A DNA stretch of 64,000 bases from Pseudomonas fluvialis (GCF_014207935.1 NZ_JACHLL010000004.1:248001-312000); one strand, 5' to 3'; positions 30,576 to 43,415 are shown, counted from the stretch's first letter. Program-made: numbers and translations. The notes: generated by a model not told the origin, from the sequence alone.

Positions 30576-30592
30576 TCAGTGCCTTAAGAATG

Positions 30593-31537
30593 TTAAAGAG
30601 TCTTGACTCTCAGCTCCTTCGGCATCGAGAACGTCACGTTCTCCGGCCGGCCTTCCAACTCAATCGCCACATCCCCGCCCCACTCACGCAGCTGGTTGAT
30701 GACGCCCTGAACCAGCACTTCCGGGGCGGAGGCTCCGGCGGTGATGCCGATCCGCGCTTTGCCCTCGAACCACTCCTGGCGCAGATCCTCGGCACCATCG
30801 ATGAGATAAGCCGGGGTATTCAGGCGCTCGGCCAGTTCGCGCAGCCGGTTGGAGTTGGAGCTGTTCGGACTGCCAACTACCAGCACCACATCGCACTCGG
30901 CAGCCAGTTGCTTGACCGCATCCTGGCGGTTCTGTGTGGCATAGCAGATGTCATCCTTACGCGGGCCGCCGATACTCGGGAACTTGGAGCGCAGAGCATC
31001 AATGACCTTGCTGGTATCGTCCATGGAGAGGGTTGTCTGGGTGACGAAGGCCAATTCCTGAGGATTGCGCACCACCAAATTAGCAACGTCCTCTTCGTCT
31101 TCGACTAGGTAGATATCGCCACCATTGCGCCGGTCGTACTGCCCCATGGTGCCTTCAACTTCGGGATGTCCCTCATGGCCAATCAGGATGCATTCACAGC
31201 CGTCACGACTATAACGGGCCACCTCCATATGCACCTTGGTCACAAGCGGACAGGTCGCATCGAATACCTTTAGCCCGCGCCGGTCAGCTTCCTGACGTAC
31301 CGCCTGAGAAACACCATGGGCGCTGAAGATGACGATGACGTTGTCCGGCACCTGATCCAGCTCTTCGACGAATACGGCACCGCGGGCGCGCAAATCCTCG
31401 ACCACGAATTTGTTGTGCACCACCTCGTGACGGACGTAGATCGGCGGCCCGAATACTTCCAGCGCACGGTTGACGATCTCGATCGCGCGGTCGACGCCGG
31501 CGCAGAAACCACGGGGGTTGGCGAGTTTGATGTGCAT
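30593..31537 (-). CDS. ispH: 4-hydroxy-3-methylbut-2-enyl diphosphate reductase
   Basis: The 314-residue protein has the three cluster cysteines of Isp[12 protein letters not shown] near residue 12, DATCPLVTK near 96 and ICYATQNRQ near 197. The [4Fe-4S] enzyme makes IPP and DMAPP in the last MEP-pathway step. The start at 31537 ([11 protein letters not shown]) matches the family; upstream in-frame residues do not. It is the last gene of ribF-ileS-lspA-fkpB-ispH. Confidence 0.97.
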   Translation of the reverse strand: MHIKLANPRGFCAGVDRAIEIVNRALEVFGPPIYVRHEVVHNKFVVEDLRARGAVFVEELDQVPDNVIVIFSAHGVSQAVRQEADRRGLKVFDATCPLVTKVHMEVARYSRDGCECILIGHEGHPEVEGTMGQYDRRNGGDIYLVEDEEDVANLVVRNPQELAFVTQTTLSMDDTSKVIDALRSKFPSIGGPRKDDICYATQNRQDAVKQLAAECDVVLVVGSPNSSNSNRLRELAERLNTPAYLIDGAEDLRQEWFEGKARIGITAGASAPEVLVQGVINQLREWGGDVAIELEGRPENVTFSMPKELRVKTL

Positions 31538-31605
31538 GGAAGTCTCGGACAGGCGCAAACAGGAGGGAACTAGAGTGCCCCCGACAGACGCCGGGGGCAA
31601 CAGGG

Positions 31606-32043
31606 TCAGGCGGCGTTGACGTCGATGATCTCGACGTCGAAGGTCAGGTCCTTGCCCGCCAGCGGATGATTGAAGTCGATGGTCACCTGGTTGGCGTCAA
31701 ACGCCTTGACCACGCCCGGCAGCTCGGCATTGGCCGCATCATTGAAGATGATCAGCAGACCTTCGGACAGCTCCATGTCGGTAAACTGGGCGCGCGGCAT
31801 GACCTGGATATTCTGCGGATTGCCCTGGCCGAAACCCTGCTCAGGACCGATCGGCAGGCTGCGCTTGTCACCGGCCTTAAGGCCGTAGAGCGCCTGCTCG
31901 AACCCAGGCAGTAGGCTGCCATCGCCTACCGTGAAGGTCGCCGGCTGCTTGTCGAAGGTGCTATCGACCACATCACCGTTGTCCAGCTTGATGGCGAAAT
32001 GCAGGGTCACTTGCGTGGCCGCACCAATGCGTTGCTCAGTCAT
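31606..32043 (-). CDS. fkpB: FKBP-type peptidyl-prolyl isomerase, SlpA/FkpB type
   Basis: The 145-residue protein has FKBP strands ([43 protein letters not shown]) flanking an insert-in-flap domain (about 70-125), as in SlyD/SlpA. It lacks the His-rich SlyD tail. It assists folding of proline-containing proteins. It overlaps lspA by 8 bp and precedes ispH by 68 bp in the conserved lspA-fkpB-ispH order. Confidence 0.95.
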   Translation of the reverse strand: MTEQRIGAATQVTLHFAIKLDNGDVVDSTFDKQPATFTVGDGSLLPGFEQALYGLKAGDKRSLPIGPEQGFGQGNPQNIQVMPRAQFTDMELSEGLLIIFNDAANAELPGVVKAFDANQVTIDFNHPLAGKDLTFDVEIIDVNAA

Positions 32044-32545
32044 GCGCCGGTTCTCCGGATTTCTGCGGTTTGAACATATCCAGCGCCAGCAGAATCGCGC
32101 CCAGGGTAATCGCGCTGTCAGCCAGGTTGAACGCCGGGAAATACCAGCGACTCTGCCAATGCACCAGAATGAAATCGATCACATGGCCATAGACCACACG
32201 GTCAAACAGGTTGCCTATGGCGCCACCGAGGACGAGAGCCAGCGCCAGCGCAAGCCAGGTTTCGTGGGCTTTCAGGCGTTTCAGCCACACCACCAGCACG
32301 ACACTAACCACCACCGCGATGGCGGCAAAGAACCAGCGCTGCCAGCCACTTTCGCTGGCCAGGAAGCTGAAAGCAGCGCCCTTGTTGTAAGCCAGGGTCC
32401 AGCTGAAGTAGTCCGGAATGACCACAATCTGCTGGTACAGGCTCAGGCTGTTCTCGAAGAACAGCTTGCTCGCCTGATCCAGCACAAACACCAGTACGCT
32501 GACCCACAACCAGGGCAGTCGACCGAAGCGAGCAGCATCAGGCAT
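32036..32545 (-). CDS. lspA: lipoprotein signal peptidase II
   Basis: The 169-residue inner membrane aspartyl protease has four membrane helices. Both catalytic Asp motifs are present: [18 protein letters not shown] and [11 protein letters not shown]. It cleaves prolipoprotein signal peptides after diacylglyceryl addition, for example those of BamD and the solute-binding protein in this window. The start at 32545 overlaps the ileS stop region by 8 bp; a longer reading would sit deep inside ileS. Confidence 0.97.
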   Translation of the reverse strand: MPDAARFGRLPWLWVSVLVFVLDQASKLFFENSLSLYQQIVVIPDYFSWTLAYNKGAAFSFLASESGWQRWFFAAIAVVVSVVLVVWLKRLKAHETWLALALALVLGGAIGNLFDRVVYGHVIDFILVHWQSRWYFPAFNLADSAITLGAILLALDMFKPQKSGEPAHD

Positions 32546-35369
32546 GCTGACGCACCTCGCCGACACCATCAATATTCTCGATGCAGCGACCACAGAGTTC
32601 CGGGTGAGCGGCATGGGTGCCTACATCGGCACGGTGATGCCAGCAGCGACCGCACTTGGCATGCGCCGACTTGACGATCTTTAGCTTGAGGCCCGCATTG
32701 TCGGTCGCCACGGCGTCGGCGTCAGCCGCGCTCAGCGGAGCGAGCTGGGCGGCGGAAGTAATCAGCACGAAGCGCAACTCATCCCCCAGTTTGGCCAGTT
32801 TGGTCGACAGCTCATCATCCACGAACAGGGTCACTTCGGCCTGCAGGTTGCCGCCGATGGCCTTGGCCGCGCGCAGATTCTCCAGTTCCTTGTTGACCGC
32901 CACCTTGACCACCATCACGTCCGCCCAGAAGGCGCGATCCAGCTCACAGTCGGCCGGCAGCTCGCTGAGCCCGGCGTACCAGGTATTGAGCATCACCGAT
33001 TCGTTGCGCTCGCCCGGCAGGAACTGCCAGATTTCCTCGGCAGTGAAGGCCAGGATCGGTGCAACCCAGCGCACCAGCGCCTCGGCAATGTGGTACAGCG
33101 CTGTCTGACAGGAACGACGCGCCACGCTGTTGGCCGCCGTGGTGTACTGGCGATCCTTGATGATGTCGAGGTAGAAGCCGCCCAGCTCCTGCACGCAGAA
33201 GTTGTGCACCTTGGAGTACACATTCCAGAAGCGGTAGCTGCTGTAGGCCTCCTCGATCTCGCGCTGCAGCAGCAGGGCGCGATCCACCGCCCAGCGGTCC
33301 AGAGCCAGCATCTGCTCATCAGCCAGCAGGTCGGTCTCCGGATTGAAGCCATTGAGGTTGGCCAGCAGGAAACGTGCGGTATTGCGGATACGCCGGTAGG
33401 CGTCAGCGCTGCGCTCCAGAATCTGCTTGGAAACGGCCATCTCGCCCGAATAGTCGGTGGCCGAGACCCACAGACGCAGAATGTCAGCGCCCAGGCTGTC
33501 GTTCACTTCCTGCGGGGCAATGACGTTGCCCAGCGACTTGGACATCTTGCGACCACTCTCGTCAACGACAAAACCGTGGGTCAGCAGTGCCTTGTACGGG
33601 GCATGACCATCGATCGCCGCACCGGTCAGCAGCGAGGAGTGGAACCAGCCACGGTGCTGGTCGGAGCCTTCCAGATAGAGATCCGCGCGCGGCCCCTGTC
33701 CGTGGCCCATCGGGTGCGAGCCACGCATCACATGCCAGTGCGTGGTACCGGAATCGAACCAGACATCCAGGGTGTCGCTGATCTTGTCGTAGTCGGCGGC
33801 CTCGGCGCCGAGCAGCTCAGCCGTATCCAGCTTGAACCAGGCCTCGATGCCCTGCTCTTCCACCCGCTGGGCGACCTGCTCCATCAGCTCGACGGTACGC
33901 GGGTGCAGCTCGCCGCTCTGCTTGTGCAGGAAGAACGGAATCGGCACGCCCCAGGTACGCTGGCGCGAGATGCACCAGTCCGGACGACCGGCGATCATGC
34001 CGTGCAGGCGCGCCTGGCCCCAGGCAGGCACGAACTCGGTCTGCTCGATGGCCGCCAGCGAACGCTCGCGCAGGCTTGCGCCCGCCTGCGGCTGCGTGTC
34101 CATACCGACGAACCACTGCGCGGTGGCGCGGTAGATCAGCGGCGTCTTGTGGCGCCAGCAGTGCATGTAGCTGTGCTGGATGCCTTCGTGCCTGAGCAGC
34201 GCGCCGACTTCACGCAGTTTCTCGACAATCTGCGGGTTGGCCTTCCAGATGAACTGACCGCCGAAGAACGGCAGATCCGGCACATAAACGCCATTGCTCT
34301 GCACCGGGCTGAGGATGTCGTCATTGCTCATGCCGTAGTGCTTGCAGGAACGGAAGTCGTCCTCGCCATAGGCCGGTGCCGAGTGAACGATACCGGTACC
34401 CGCTCCCAACTCGACGTACTCAGCCAGGTAGACTGGCGAGAAGCGCTCATAGAAGGGATGGCGGAAGCGGATCAGCTCCAGCGAGCGGCCCTCGGCGCGG
34501 GCGACGATCTCGCCACTCAGGCCATAGCGCTGCAGGCAGCTCTCGACCAGCTCCTCGGCCAGCACCAGTAGGCGCTCGCCAGTGTCAACCAGGGCATAGG
34601 TGAACTCGGGGTGAACGTTCAGCGCCTGGTTGGCCGGAATGGTCCAGGGCGTGGTGGTCCAGATGACAATGGCGACCGGCTTGCTCAGCGCGCTCAGGCC
34701 GAAGGCCGCAGCCAGCTTGTCGGCGTCTTCGACAATGAAGGCGACATCAATGGCATCGGACTTCTTATCCTGATACTCCACCTCGGCCTCGGCCAGTGCC
34801 GAGCCACAGTCGAAGCACCAGTTCACCGGCTTCAGTCCCTTGAACACGAAGCCCTGCTTGACCATCTCGGCCAGCGCACGGATTTCACCGGCCTCGTTGG
34901 CAAAGTCCATGGTCTTGTAGGGGTTGCTCCAGTCGCCCAGCACACCCAGACGCATGAAGTCGGCTTTCTGCCCTTCGACCTGCTCGGCAGCATAGGCGCG
35001 GCACAGTTCGCGAGTCTTGTCGGCCGGCAGATGCTTGCCATGGGTCACTTCGACCTTGTGCTCGATCGGCAGACCGTGACAGTCCCAGCCAGGCACATAG
35101 GGCGCATCGAAGCCGGACAGGGTCTTGGAGCGGATGATGATGTCCTTGATGATCTTGTTGACCGCATGACCGATGTGGATGTTGCCATTGGCATAGGGCG
35201 GGCCGTCATGCAGGACGAACTTCGGGCGACCCTCGCCAATCTGCCGCAGCTTCTGGTACAGGCCCAGGCCGTCCCAGCGCTTGAGGGCTTCCGGCTCGCG
35301 CTGTGGCAGGCCGGCCTTCATCGGGAACGCCGTTTCCGGCAGGTTCAGGGTCGCTTTGTAATCGGTCAT
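32538..35369 (-). CDS. ileS: isoleucyl-tRNA synthetase
   Basis: The 943-residue class I synthetase has the HIGH motif ([14 protein letters not shown] near 58-71), an editing domain in the CP1 insertion, and KMSKS ([10 protein letters not shown] near 600). The C-terminal zinc finger [14 protein letters not shown]...CGRCIENI is bacterial type. It charges tRNA-Ile. Located 18 bp after ribF and overlapping lspA, in the usual order. Confidence 0.98.
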   Translation of the reverse strand: MTDYKATLNLPETAFPMKAGLPQREPEALKRWDGLGLYQKLRQIGEGRPKFVLHDGPPYANGNIHIGHAVNKIIKDIIIRSKTLSGFDAPYVPGWDCHGLPIEHKVEVTHGKHLPADKTRELCRAYAAEQVEGQKADFMRLGVLGDWSNPYKTMDFANEAGEIRALAEMVKQGFVFKGLKPVNWCFDCGSALAEAEVEYQDKKSDAIDVAFIVEDADKLAAAFGLSALSKPVAIVIWTTTPWTIPANQALNVHPEFTYALVDTGERLLVLAEELVESCLQRYGLSGEIVARAEGRSLELIRFRHPFYERFSPVYLAEYVELGAGTGIVHSAPAYGEDDFRSCKHYGMSNDDILSPVQSNGVYVPDLPFFGGQFIWKANPQIVEKLREVGALLRHEGIQHSYMHCWRHKTPLIYRATAQWFVGMDTQPQAGASLRERSLAAIEQTEFVPAWGQARLHGMIAGRPDWCISRQRTWGVPIPFFLHKQSGELHPRTVELMEQVAQRVEEQGIEAWFKLDTAELLGAEAADYDKISDTLDVWFDSGTTHWHVMRGSHPMGHGQGPRADLYLEGSDQHRGWFHSSLLTGAAIDGHAPYKALLTHGFVVDESGRKMSKSLGNVIAPQEVNDSLGADILRLWVSATDYSGEMAVSKQILERSADAYRRIRNTARFLLANLNGFNPETDLLADEQMLALDRWAVDRALLLQREIEEAYSSYRFWNVYSKVHNFCVQELGGFYLDIIKDRQYTTAANSVARRSCQTALYHIAEALVRWVAPILAFTAEEIWQFLPGERNESVMLNTWYAGLSELPADCELDRAFWADVMVVKVAVNKELENLRAAKAIGGNLQAEVTLFVDDELSTKLAKLGDELRFVLITSAAQLAPLSAADADAVATDNAGLKLKIVKSAHAKCGRCWHHRADVGTHAAHPELCGRCIENIDGVGEVRQHA

Positions 35370-35387
35370 CTTAGGTCCGGCTCATGA

Positions 35388-36323
35388 TCAGGAATTGGCG
35401 CGCTGCCAATAGGCGCGGGCACTGGCGATATCGGCATCAATCGCCGCTTTGAGAGCCTCCAGCGAGGCAAAGCGCTGCTCATCCCGCAGCTTCTGGTGGA
35501 AGACCACCGTCAACCGGCGACCATAGAGGTCACCGGCAAAATCCAGCAAATGTACTTCCAGGTGTGCGCGGCCGTCACCGGCCACCGTCGGACGCATGCC
35601 GATATTGGCCACGCCCGGCTGCACGCGCCCATCCAGCTCGACGCTGACCAGATACACCCCGTTGAGCGGGGCACGACGGCGCTTGAGCTGCACATTGGCG
35701 GTGGGTGTCCCGAGCTGGCGACCCAGTTTCTGGCCATGCAGAACACGCCCGCTGATGCTGAACGGACGCCCCAGCAACTGCTGGGCCAGGGCAAAGTCGG
35801 CCACCTGCGCGGCGTTGCGCACCCGCGTGCTGCTGACCCGATCTCCGTCCAGCTCGATGGTAATGGCATCCTCGACACTGAAGCCGAATTGCCGGCCGGC
35901 CTGTTCCAGAAAGGAGAAATCACCGGCGCGGTCACAGCCAAAACGGAAGTCATCGCCAACTTCCAGATGCTGCACACCCAACCCCTCGACCAGCACGGTA
36001 CGCACAAAGTCGGCAGCCGACAGCTCACGCAGACGACGATTGAAGGCCAGACACAGCACCCGGTCGACACCGGCAGCCGCCAGCAGCTCAAGCTTGTCGC
36101 GCAAGCGCGACAGGCGCACCGGCGCATTGTCAGGAGCAAAGAATTCGCGTGGCTGCGGCTCGAAAATCACCACACAACTGGGCAGCCGCAGCTCGGCAGC
36201 GCGCTCGCGCAGACGCTGCAAAATAGCCTGATGCCCACGGTGCACCCCATCGAAATTACCGATGGTGGCCACACAGCCGCGGAGCGCGGGCTTCAGATTG
36301 TGCAAACCTCTGACCAGCTGCAT
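35388..36323 (-). CDS. ribF: bifunctional riboflavin kinase/FAD synthetase
   Basis: The 311-residue protein has an N-terminal FMN adenylyltransferase domain (GNFDGVHRGHQAIL near 22-35; SSTRVRNAAQVADFALAQQLLGR). A C-terminal riboflavin kinase domain follows (GTPTANVQLKRRRAPLNGVYLV). It converts riboflavin to FMN and FAD. First gene of ribF-ileS-lspA-fkpB-ispH and 69 bp after murJ on the same strand. Confidence 0.97.
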   Translation of the reverse strand: MQLVRGLHNLKPALRGCVATIGNFDGVHRGHQAILQRLRERAAELRLPSCVVIFEPQPREFFAPDNAPVRLSRLRDKLELLAAAGVDRVLCLAFNRRLRELSAADFVRTVLVEGLGVQHLEVGDDFRFGCDRAGDFSFLEQAGRQFGFSVEDAITIELDGDRVSSTRVRNAAQVADFALAQQLLGRPFSISGRVLHGQKLGRQLGTPTANVQLKRRRAPLNGVYLVSVELDGRVQPGVANIGMRPTVAGDGRAHLEVHLLDFAGDLYGRRLTVVFHQKLRDEQRFASLEALKAAIDADIASARAYWQRANS

Positions 36324-36392
36324 ATCAGGCTACTTGCTTAAAAAGTGGTCGATTATACCCACAGCCACGCGCCGACAACAGGCGCGCAGCCA

Positions 36393-37937
36393 TTAGGACA
36401 CTGCACGCCGGGCAAAGTCGCGGGGACGAAAACCCAGAGCAAACAGCACAGCGAAATAACTGCCGGCGCCGGCAACCACCAGAACGCCCAACCAGAACAT
36501 GCGCTGCGGCATGCCACCCAGCTCCCAGGCCGGCACATAACGCATGCCCAATAGCAGCACGCCAACCATCACCGCCAGCGCCAGCAACAGCTTGGAAATG
36601 AATATGGGCCAGCCAGCCTGCGCCTGATACAGCCGCTGACGCCGCAGCTGCCAGAACAACAACCCGGCATTCAGGCAGGCCGCCAGACTGATCGACAGCG
36701 CCAGGCCGGCATGAGCCAGCGGAATCACGAAGAGAAACAGCAAATTCATCAGCTGCGTCGCCACCAGACTGAAAATGGCGATACGCACCGGCGTCTTAAT
36801 GTTCTGCCGGGCATAGAAGCCAGGCGCCAGCACCTTGACCAGAATGATCCCGACCAGACCGACGGCATAGGCCACCAGTGCCCGGCAGGTCATGTCGGCA
36901 TCCAGCGCCGTGAAGGCACCGTACTGGAACAGGGTCACCACCAACGGCTTGGCCAGCACGATCAGCGCCAGAGAAGCCGGCAGCGCCAGCAACAGACAGA
37001 GTCGCAGCCCCCAGTCGAGCAGCTGCGAGTAGCTACTGCGATCATCCAATGCATGGGTACGCGCCAGCGACGGCAACAGAATGGTACCCAGCGCCACACC
37101 CAGCACGCCGGCCGGCAACTCCATCAGACGATCGGCGTAATACATCCAGGACACCGAACCAGCCACCAGAAAGGACGCAAAGATGGTGTTGAGGATCAGC
37201 GAAATCTGACTGACCGACACCCCGAGAATCGCCGGCCCCATCTGCTTCATCACCCGCCACACGCCCGTATCACGCAGGTTCAGCCGCGGCAGAACCAGCA
37301 TGCCGATCTTCTTCAATGCCGGCAGCTGGAAAACGAACTGCAACAGGCCGCCCACCAGCACCGCCCAGCCCAGCGCCATCACCGGCGGCTCGAAGTACGG
37401 CACCAGAAACAGGGCAAAACCGATCATGCTGACATTCAGCAGCGTCGGCACGAAGGCCGGCACCGAAAAACGGTTCCAGGTGTTGAGAATGGCCCCCGCC
37501 AGCGAAGCCAGGGAAATCAGCAGGATATAAGGAAAGGTCACCCGCAGCAGATCAGTGGTCAGGGCGAACTTCTCGGGGTCGGCGGAAAAACCTGGCGCCG
37601 TCGCCCAAATAATGGCTGGCGCAGCCAGGATGCCGAGCAGGGTCACAAGCGCTAGCACCAGGGTCAGCAGGCCCGCGATATAAGCAATGAAGGTACGCGT
37701 CGCCTCCTCACCCTGCTGCGCCTTGTATTCCGCCAGAATCGGTACAAAGGCCTGGGAAAATGCCCCTTCGGCGAAAATCCGCCGCAGCAGGTTGGGCAGC
37801 TTGAACGCCACGAAAAAGGCGTCGGTCGCCATGCCGGCGCCGAAGGCACGTGCCACGATGGTGTCGCGCACAAAGCCCAGCACGCGCGACAAAAGAGTCA
37901 TTGAGCTGACAGCTGCCAGCGATTTCAGCAGATTCAT
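36393..37937 (-). CDS. murJ: lipid II flippase MurJ
   Basis: The 514-residue MOP-superfamily protein has about 14 membrane helices. It begins [35 protein letters not shown], the family signature with the essential Arg in the first helices. It flips lipid-linked peptidoglycan precursors to the periplasm. The start at 37937 removes nine upstream in-frame residues and matches the family. Divergent from rpsT. Confidence 0.97.
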   Translation of the reverse strand: MNLLKSLAAVSSMTLLSRVLGFVRDTIVARAFGAGMATDAFFVAFKLPNLLRRIFAEGAFSQAFVPILAEYKAQQGEEATRTFIAYIAGLLTLVLALVTLLGILAAPAIIWATAPGFSADPEKFALTTDLLRVTFPYILLISLASLAGAILNTWNRFSVPAFVPTLLNVSMIGFALFLVPYFEPPVMALGWAVLVGGLLQFVFQLPALKKIGMLVLPRLNLRDTGVWRVMKQMGPAILGVSVSQISLILNTIFASFLVAGSVSWMYYADRLMELPAGVLGVALGTILLPSLARTHALDDRSSYSQLLDWGLRLCLLLALPASLALIVLAKPLVVTLFQYGAFTALDADMTCRALVAYAVGLVGIILVKVLAPGFYARQNIKTPVRIAIFSLVATQLMNLLFLFVIPLAHAGLALSISLAACLNAGLLFWQLRRQRLYQAQAGWPIFISKLLLALAVMVGVLLLGMRYVPAWELGGMPQRMFWLGVLVVAGAGSYFAVLFALGFRPRDFARRAVS

Positions 37938-38069
37938 TGGGCCTGACCGGATAGAATGCGCCACCGCGGTGACCTTTTATCTGCCCACAGGCAGCGCCAC
38001 CGCTTGCAAAGACGGCGAGTTTAGCCGGGCAGCCGCTGGTCAGGCCAGCAAACGCCGTTGCTAATTCGC

Positions 38070-38098
38070 TTGACACTACCCAACCGCAAGGGAATAAT
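38070..38098 (+). promoter_or_regulatory. strong sigma-70 promoter of rpsT
   Basis: A perfect TTGACA (38070-38075) and AATAAT (38093-38098) are 17 bp apart. They lie about 50 bp before the rpsT start, giving a leader of roughly 43 nt. Confidence 0.8.
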
Positions 38099-38147
38099 TC
38101 GCGACCTTAATTTGTTCGCTATTCCCAAGATTTTGAGGAGCTCGACG

Positions 38148-38420
38148 GTGGCCAACTCACCTTCCGCCAAAAAACGCGCCAAACAGGCTGAGAAGCGTCG
38201 CAGCCACAACGCCAGCCTGCGCTCCATGGTGCGCACCTACATCAAGAACGTTGTCAAAGCGATCGACGCTAAAGACCTGGAAAAAGCTCAGAGCGCTTAC
38301 ACTCTGGCCGTTCCGGTTATCGACCGCATGGCTGACAAAGGCATCATCGACAAGAACAAGGCTGCTCGTCACAAGAGCCGTCTGAACGCTCACATCAAGG
38401 CAATGGCTACCGCCGCCTGA
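38148..38420 (+). CDS. rpsT: 30S ribosomal protein S20
   Basis: The 90-residue basic protein starts [17 protein letters not shown] after a GTG start and is all-helical, binding 16S rRNA. A strong GAGGAG lies 7 nt upstream of the GTG. There is no in-frame ATG nearby that would give a normal S20. In E. coli rpsT also uses a rare start codon (UUG) and is autogenously controlled, so the weak start here may serve the same purpose. Its own promoter and terminator flank it. Confidence 0.97.
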   Translation: MANSPSAKKRAKQAEKRRSHNASLRSMVRTYIKNVVKAIDAKDLEKAQSAYTLAVPVIDRMADKGIIDKNKAARHKSRLNAHIKAMATAA

Positions 38421-38433
38421 TGCGATGATGCAG

Positions 38434-38462
38434 AAAAAACCGGCTCTTGAGCCGGTTTTTTT
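38434..38462 (+). terminator. terminator after rpsT
   Basis: Stem ACCGGCTC/GAGCCGGT with loop TT, preceded by A6 and followed by seven T. It begins 13 bp after the stop. Confidence 0.92.
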
Positions 38463-38473
38463 GTGCCTGTAGA

Positions 38474-38484
38474 CCCCCCCCCCC
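38474..38484. repeat. homopolymeric tract of 11 C
   Basis: Eleven consecutive C lie between the rpsT terminator and the creA stop, outside any CDS. The tract length may vary or be a sequencing artefact. Confidence 0.9.
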
Positions 38485-38492
38485 GGACGCTC

Positions 38493-38951
38493 TCAGCGCA
38501 CCCAGGGCAGAATCGGAATCGCAGTCACCGCATTTTGCGGACTGCCCTCGATCACCCGATCGCTGTAGACCAGATAGACCAGGGTATTGCGCTTCTGATC
38601 GAAGAACCGCACCACCTGCATAGTCTTGAACACCAGCGAAGTCCGCTCCTTGAAGACCTCCTCGCCATCCTTGAGCTGACCAACGAAGCGTACTGGTCCG
38701 ACCTGGCGACAGGCGATCGACGCCTCGGCACGATCCTCGGCCAGCCCGAAGCCACCTTTGACCCCTCCCGTTTTAGCCCGCGAGAGATAACAGGTCACAC
38801 CTTCGACTTTGGGATCATCAAACGCCTCGACCACGATCTTGTCGTTAGGCCCCACCCACTTAAACACGGTCGAGACCTCACCAATCGCTTCGGCAGAGGC
38901 CATCACAGGCAACAGACTGAGCGCCAGCACGGCGCAACGAACACTGAACAC
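38493..38951 (-). CDS. creA: CreA-family periplasmic protein
   Basis: The 152-residue protein begins with a signal peptide ([19 protein letters not shown], cleavage near 20). The CreA domain follows: [39 protein letters not shown]. The GTG start at 38951 is preceded by AAGGAG. A longer reading to 39038 lacks a ribosome site and would spoil the signal peptide. CreA has no assigned function; homologues sit next to proB in Pseudomonas. Confidence 0.9.
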   Translation of the reverse strand: MFSVRCAVLALSLLPVMASAEAIGEVSTVFKWVGPNDKIVVEAFDDPKVEGVTCYLSRAKTGGVKGGFGLAEDRAEASIACRQVGPVRFVGQLKDGEEVFKERTSLVFKTMQVVRFFDQKRNTLVYLVYSDRVIEGSPQNAVTAIPILPWVR

Positions 38952-39056
38952 AGGCTTCTCCTTGCAGAACCATTCCGCACAGAGAGTCACCCAGCCAGAC
39001 AGAGAAGGCAATGGTGCGACCAGAGAACACCGCCGCACCCTGCAAAGGATCTGGCG

Positions 39057-40175
39057 CTAGACCAGCACCAGATTGTCGCGATGCACCAGCTCCGGCTCAT
39101 CGATATAGCCCAGCACCGCCTCGATGCGATCAGTCGGCAGGCCGACGATCTTTTGCGCATCGGCCGCCGCATAGTTGGCCAGCCCGCGCGCCACTTCCTG
39201 GCCATCAGGCCCCACGCAGGCGACCATCTCGCCGCGCCGGAAACTTCCTTCGACGGCACGCACACCCACCGGCAGCAGACTCTTGCCATCCACGGTCAGC
39301 GCCTTCACCGCCCCGGCATCCAGCGTCAAAGTGCCGCGCATCTGCAGATGCCCAGCCAGCCACTGTTTGCGCGCCGCCAGCAGACCGCGCTCCGGTGACA
39401 GCAGCGTGCCCAGACGCTCACCTGCCTTGAGCCGATCCAGCACTCGCTCGATACGCCCACCAACAATCATGGTGTAAGCCCCGGAGCGCGCCGCCAGGCG
39501 CGCCGCACGCAGCTTGGTCTGCATGCCGCCACGACCGAGCGCGCCGCCAGTACCGCCAGCCACGGCATCCAGCGCCGGATCATCGGCACGCGCCTCGAAA
39601 ATCAGCTGAGCATCGGGATTGTTGCGCGGATCGGCATCGAACATGCCGTCGCGGTCGGTGAGAATCACCAGCAGGTCCGCCTCGACCAGGTTGGCCACCA
39701 GCGCCGCCAGGGTATCGTTGTCACCGAAGCGGATCTCATCGGTAGCGACCGTGTCGTTCTCGTTGATCACCGGGATGGCGCCAAGCTCGACCAGGGTACG
39801 CAGGGTGGTACGGGCATTCAGGTAGCGCTTGCGGTCGGAGAGATCCTCGTGAGTCAGCAGAACCTGCGCGGTATGCAGACCATGCTCGCCAAAGCTGGAT
39901 TCCCAGGCCTGCACCAACCCCATTTGACCCACGGCAGCCGCGGCCTGCAACTCATGAATGGCACTCGGCCGAGCAGTCCAGCCGAGACGACTCATGCCCG
40001 CCGCCACCGCACCGGAAGACACCAGCACCAGCTCGACGCCGGCACGGCGCAGCGCCACCATCTGCTCGACCCACACCGCCATGGCGCCGCGATCCAGTCC
40101 ACGACCATCGGCGGTCAGCAGCGCACTGCCAATCTTCACTACCCAGCGCTGCGCGCCAGTCACCTTATCCCGCAT
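39057..40175 (-). CDS. proB: glutamate 5-kinase
   Basis: The 372-residue protein has an amino-acid-kinase domain ([11 protein letters not shown] near 12, [57 protein letters not shown]). A C-terminal PUA domain begins near 280. It phosphorylates glutamate in proline synthesis and is feedback-inhibited by proline. The start at 40175 excludes eight weak upstream codons. Downstream of obgE on the same strand (80-bp gap). Confidence 0.97.
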   Translation of the reverse strand: MRDKVTGAQRWVVKIGSALLTADGRGLDRGAMAVWVEQMVALRRAGVELVLVSSGAVAAGMSRLGWTARPSAIHELQAAAAVGQMGLVQAWESSFGEHGLHTAQVLLTHEDLSDRKRYLNARTTLRTLVELGAIPVINENDTVATDEIRFGDNDTLAALVANLVEADLLVILTDRDGMFDADPRNNPDAQLIFEARADDPALDAVAGGTGGALGRGGMQTKLRAARLAARSGAYTMIVGGRIERVLDRLKAGERLGTLLSPERGLLAARKQWLAGHLQMRGTLTLDAGAVKALTVDGKSLLPVGVRAVEGSFRRGEMVACVGPDGQEVARGLANYAAADAQKIVGLPTDRIEAVLGYIDEPELVHRDNLVLV

Positions 40176-40255
40176 GCTCTTCAACCTTAGCCGCCGCACA
40201 TGCGGCGCTCAGACAAGCGGCGCCGGCGCGCCGCACCTCAGCCAGTATTCAACCA

Positions 40256-41506
<1,251 letters not shown>

Positions 41507-41569
41507 TTAAAAAACTGAATCATAGGATACAGACAGACGCGGACCATCCGCGCCCAGCCGCACAAACAA

Positions 41570-41597
41570 AAAAGCCCCGTCTTGCGACAGGGCTTTT
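41570..41597 (-). terminator. terminator after rpmA
   Basis: Arms AAAAGCCC and GGGCTTTT with an inner CGTC/GACA stem and loop TTGC. On the minus strand a T-rich tract follows. It lies between rpmA and obgE, so it probably attenuates read-through into obgE. Confidence 0.8.
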
Positions 41598-41612
41598 CCA
41601 GCATGGTCGCGA

Positions 41613-41870
41613 TTAGGCTGCGACAACGCTCACGTAACGGCGACCGAAGGCGCCCTTTACTTCGAACTTGACGACACCGTCCACTTTCGCGAACAGGGTG
41701 TGGTCTTTGCCCATGCCAACGCCAACACCGGCGTGGAACTGGGTGCCGCGCTGGCGAACGATGATGTTGCCGGCTTTGATAGCCTGGCTGCCATACATCT
41801 TCACGCCAAGGCGTTTACTTTCTGAGTCGCGGCCGTTGCGGGTACTACCGCCAGCTTTTTTGTGTGCCAT
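41613..41870 (-). CDS. rpmA: 50S ribosomal protein L27
   Basis: The 85-residue protein begins [24 protein letters not shown], the conserved L27 N-terminus that reaches the peptidyl-transferase centre. No Firmicutes-type cleaved leader is present. Co-transcribed with rplU, 23 bp upstream. Confidence 0.98.
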   Translation of the reverse strand: MAHKKAGGSTRNGRDSESKRLGVKMYGSQAIKAGNIIVRQRGTQFHAGVGVGMGKDHTLFAKVDGVVKFEVKGAFGRRYVSVVAA

Positions 41871-41893
41871 GAGTCAATTCTCCTGAAAAAGAA

Positions 41894-42205
41894 TTAGGCC
41901 TGGATGCCGGTGATTTTAACTTCGGTGTACCACTGACGGTGGCCCTGACGCTTCATGTGGTGCTTACGACGGCGGAACTTGATGATGGTCACTTTGTCGT
42001 GGCGGCCTTGAGCAATCACTTCGGCAGTCACTTTGGCGCCAGCAACAACCGGAGCACCGATTTTAACGTCGTCACCGCTGGCAACCAGCAGAACGCGATC
42101 GAAAGTCACAGCTTCGCCAGTGGCGATATCCAGCTTTTCGATCTTGAGGAATTCGCCTTCAGCGACTTTGTATTGCTTGCCGCCGGTAACAATTACTGCG
42201 TACAT
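41894..42205 (-). CDS. rplU: 50S ribosomal protein L21
   Basis: The 103-residue protein begins [25 protein letters not shown] and ends with the [20 protein letters not shown] signature. It binds 23S rRNA. The start at 42205 is the standard one. A long leader of about 130 nt separates it from a good promoter. Divergent from ispB, as in many proteobacteria. Confidence 0.98.
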   Translation of the reverse strand: MYAVIVTGGKQYKVAEGEFLKIEKLDIATGEAVTFDRVLLVASGDDVKIGAPVVAGAKVTAEVIAQGRHDKVTIIKFRRRKHHMKRQGHRQWYTEVKITGIQA

Positions 42206-42338
42206 GGATGTATCTCCGTTAAGCCTGCTCACCCGGCTCTTTATAAGAAGAGGTATTGGCCGGCATGGCTGCCCGGGGCCGGAGGGCTCCGAGGCAATTG
42301 CGTAAGTCAGGGATTGCCCTGGGAAGTTCGGGGTCGCG

Positions 42339-42367
42339 ATATTACGGAAAAGCCGCCTGCAACGCAA
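42339..42367 (-). promoter_or_regulatory. sigma-70 promoter of rplU-rpmA
   Basis: On the minus strand TTGCGT (42367-42362) and TAATAT (42344-42339) are 17 bp apart, giving a leader of about 125 nt. Confidence 0.6.
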
Positions 42368-42385
42368 GCCTGACCGGGCTTTACC

Positions 42386-42414
42386 TTGACACCTCCCCCC
42401 CTGCCACCTAGCAT
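42386..42414 (+). promoter_or_regulatory. sigma-70 promoter of ispB
   Basis: A perfect TTGACA (42386-42391) and TAGCAT (42409-42414) with a 17-bp spacer lie about 32 bp before the ispB ATG. They are back-to-back with the rplU promoter. Confidence 0.65.
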
Positions 42415-42446
42415 GCCGCGCAACTTGAACGGAGTACCCGGCGTCG

Positions 42447-43415
42447 ATGCAACCCCAGGCCTTTTATCGCGTAGTGGCAGATGATTTCACCGCCGTTGAC
42501 GGCATCATCCGCAAACAGCTGGTATCCCGCGTGCCTCTGGTGGAAAAGATCGGCGACTACATCATCTCCGCTGGCGGCAAACGCCTGCGCCCGCTGCTGG
42601 TGCTGCTCGCTGGCCGCGCCCTGGGCAAGCAGGGCGATGACCTGAACCTGCTGTCCGCCACCATCGAATTCCTGCATACCGCGACCCTGCTGCACGACGA
42701 CGTGGTCGACATGTCGGGCATGCGCCGCGGTCGCGCCACCGCCAATGCCCAATGGGGCAACGCGCCTAGCGTGCTGGTCGGCGACTTCCTCTATTCCCGC
42801 GCCTTCGAGATGATGGTCGAGCTTGGCTCCATGCCGGTCATGCAGATTCTCTCCCAGGCCACCCGAGTGATCGCCGAAGGCGAAGTCCTGCAGCTGTCCA
42901 AGGTGCGCGACGCCAGCACCACCGAAGAGACCTACATGGAAGTTATCCGCGGCAAGACCGCGATGCTCTTCGAAGCCTCGACCCACAGCGCCGCCGCTCT
43001 GTGTGAGGCCAGCGCCGAGCAGAAGGCCGCGCTGCAGACCTTCGGTGACCACCTGGGCATCGCCTTCCAGTTGGTTGACGACCTGCTTGACTACCGTGGC
43101 GACGCTGCCACCCTCGGCAAGAACGTTGGCGACGATCTGGCCGAAGGCAAACCGACCCTGCCACTGATCGTCGCCATGCGCGACGGCACCACTGAGCAGG
43201 CCGCACTGGTCCGCAAGGCCATCCAGCAAGGCGGCAGCCAGGATCTGGAAGGCATTCGCGCTGCGGTGGAAGCCGCTGGCGCCTTGGACTACACCGCCCG
43301 CCTGGCCCGCGACTACGCTGAGCGCGCTATCGACAGCCTGCAGGCCTTGCCGGACAACGAGTTCCGCGATGCGCTGATCGAACTGACCCGCTTCGCCGTC
43401 GCCCGTACGCACTAG
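42447..43415 (+). CDS. ispB: octaprenyl/polyprenyl diphosphate synthase
   Basis: The 322-residue trans-prenyltransferase has [14 protein letters not shown] near 45, the first Asp motif [18 protein letters not shown] near 82, and the second [12 protein letters not shown] near 210. The lack of bulky residues just before the first motif fits a long-chain product. It makes the ubiquinone side chain. Divergent from rplU, its standard place. Own terminator follows. Confidence 0.96.
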   Translation: MQPQAFYRVVADDFTAVDGIIRKQLVSRVPLVEKIGDYIISAGGKRLRPLLVLLAGRALGKQGDDLNLLSATIEFLHTATLLHDDVVDMSGMRRGRATANAQWGNAPSVLVGDFLYSRAFEMMVELGSMPVMQILSQATRVIAEGEVLQLSKVRDASTTEETYMEVIRGKTAMLFEASTHSAAALCEASAEQKAALQTFGDHLGIAFQLVDDLLDYRGDAATLGKNVGDDLAEGKPTLPLIVAMRDGTTEQAALVRKAIQQGGSQDLEGIRAAVEAAGALDYTARLARDYAERAIDSLQALPDNEFRDALIELTRFAVARTH

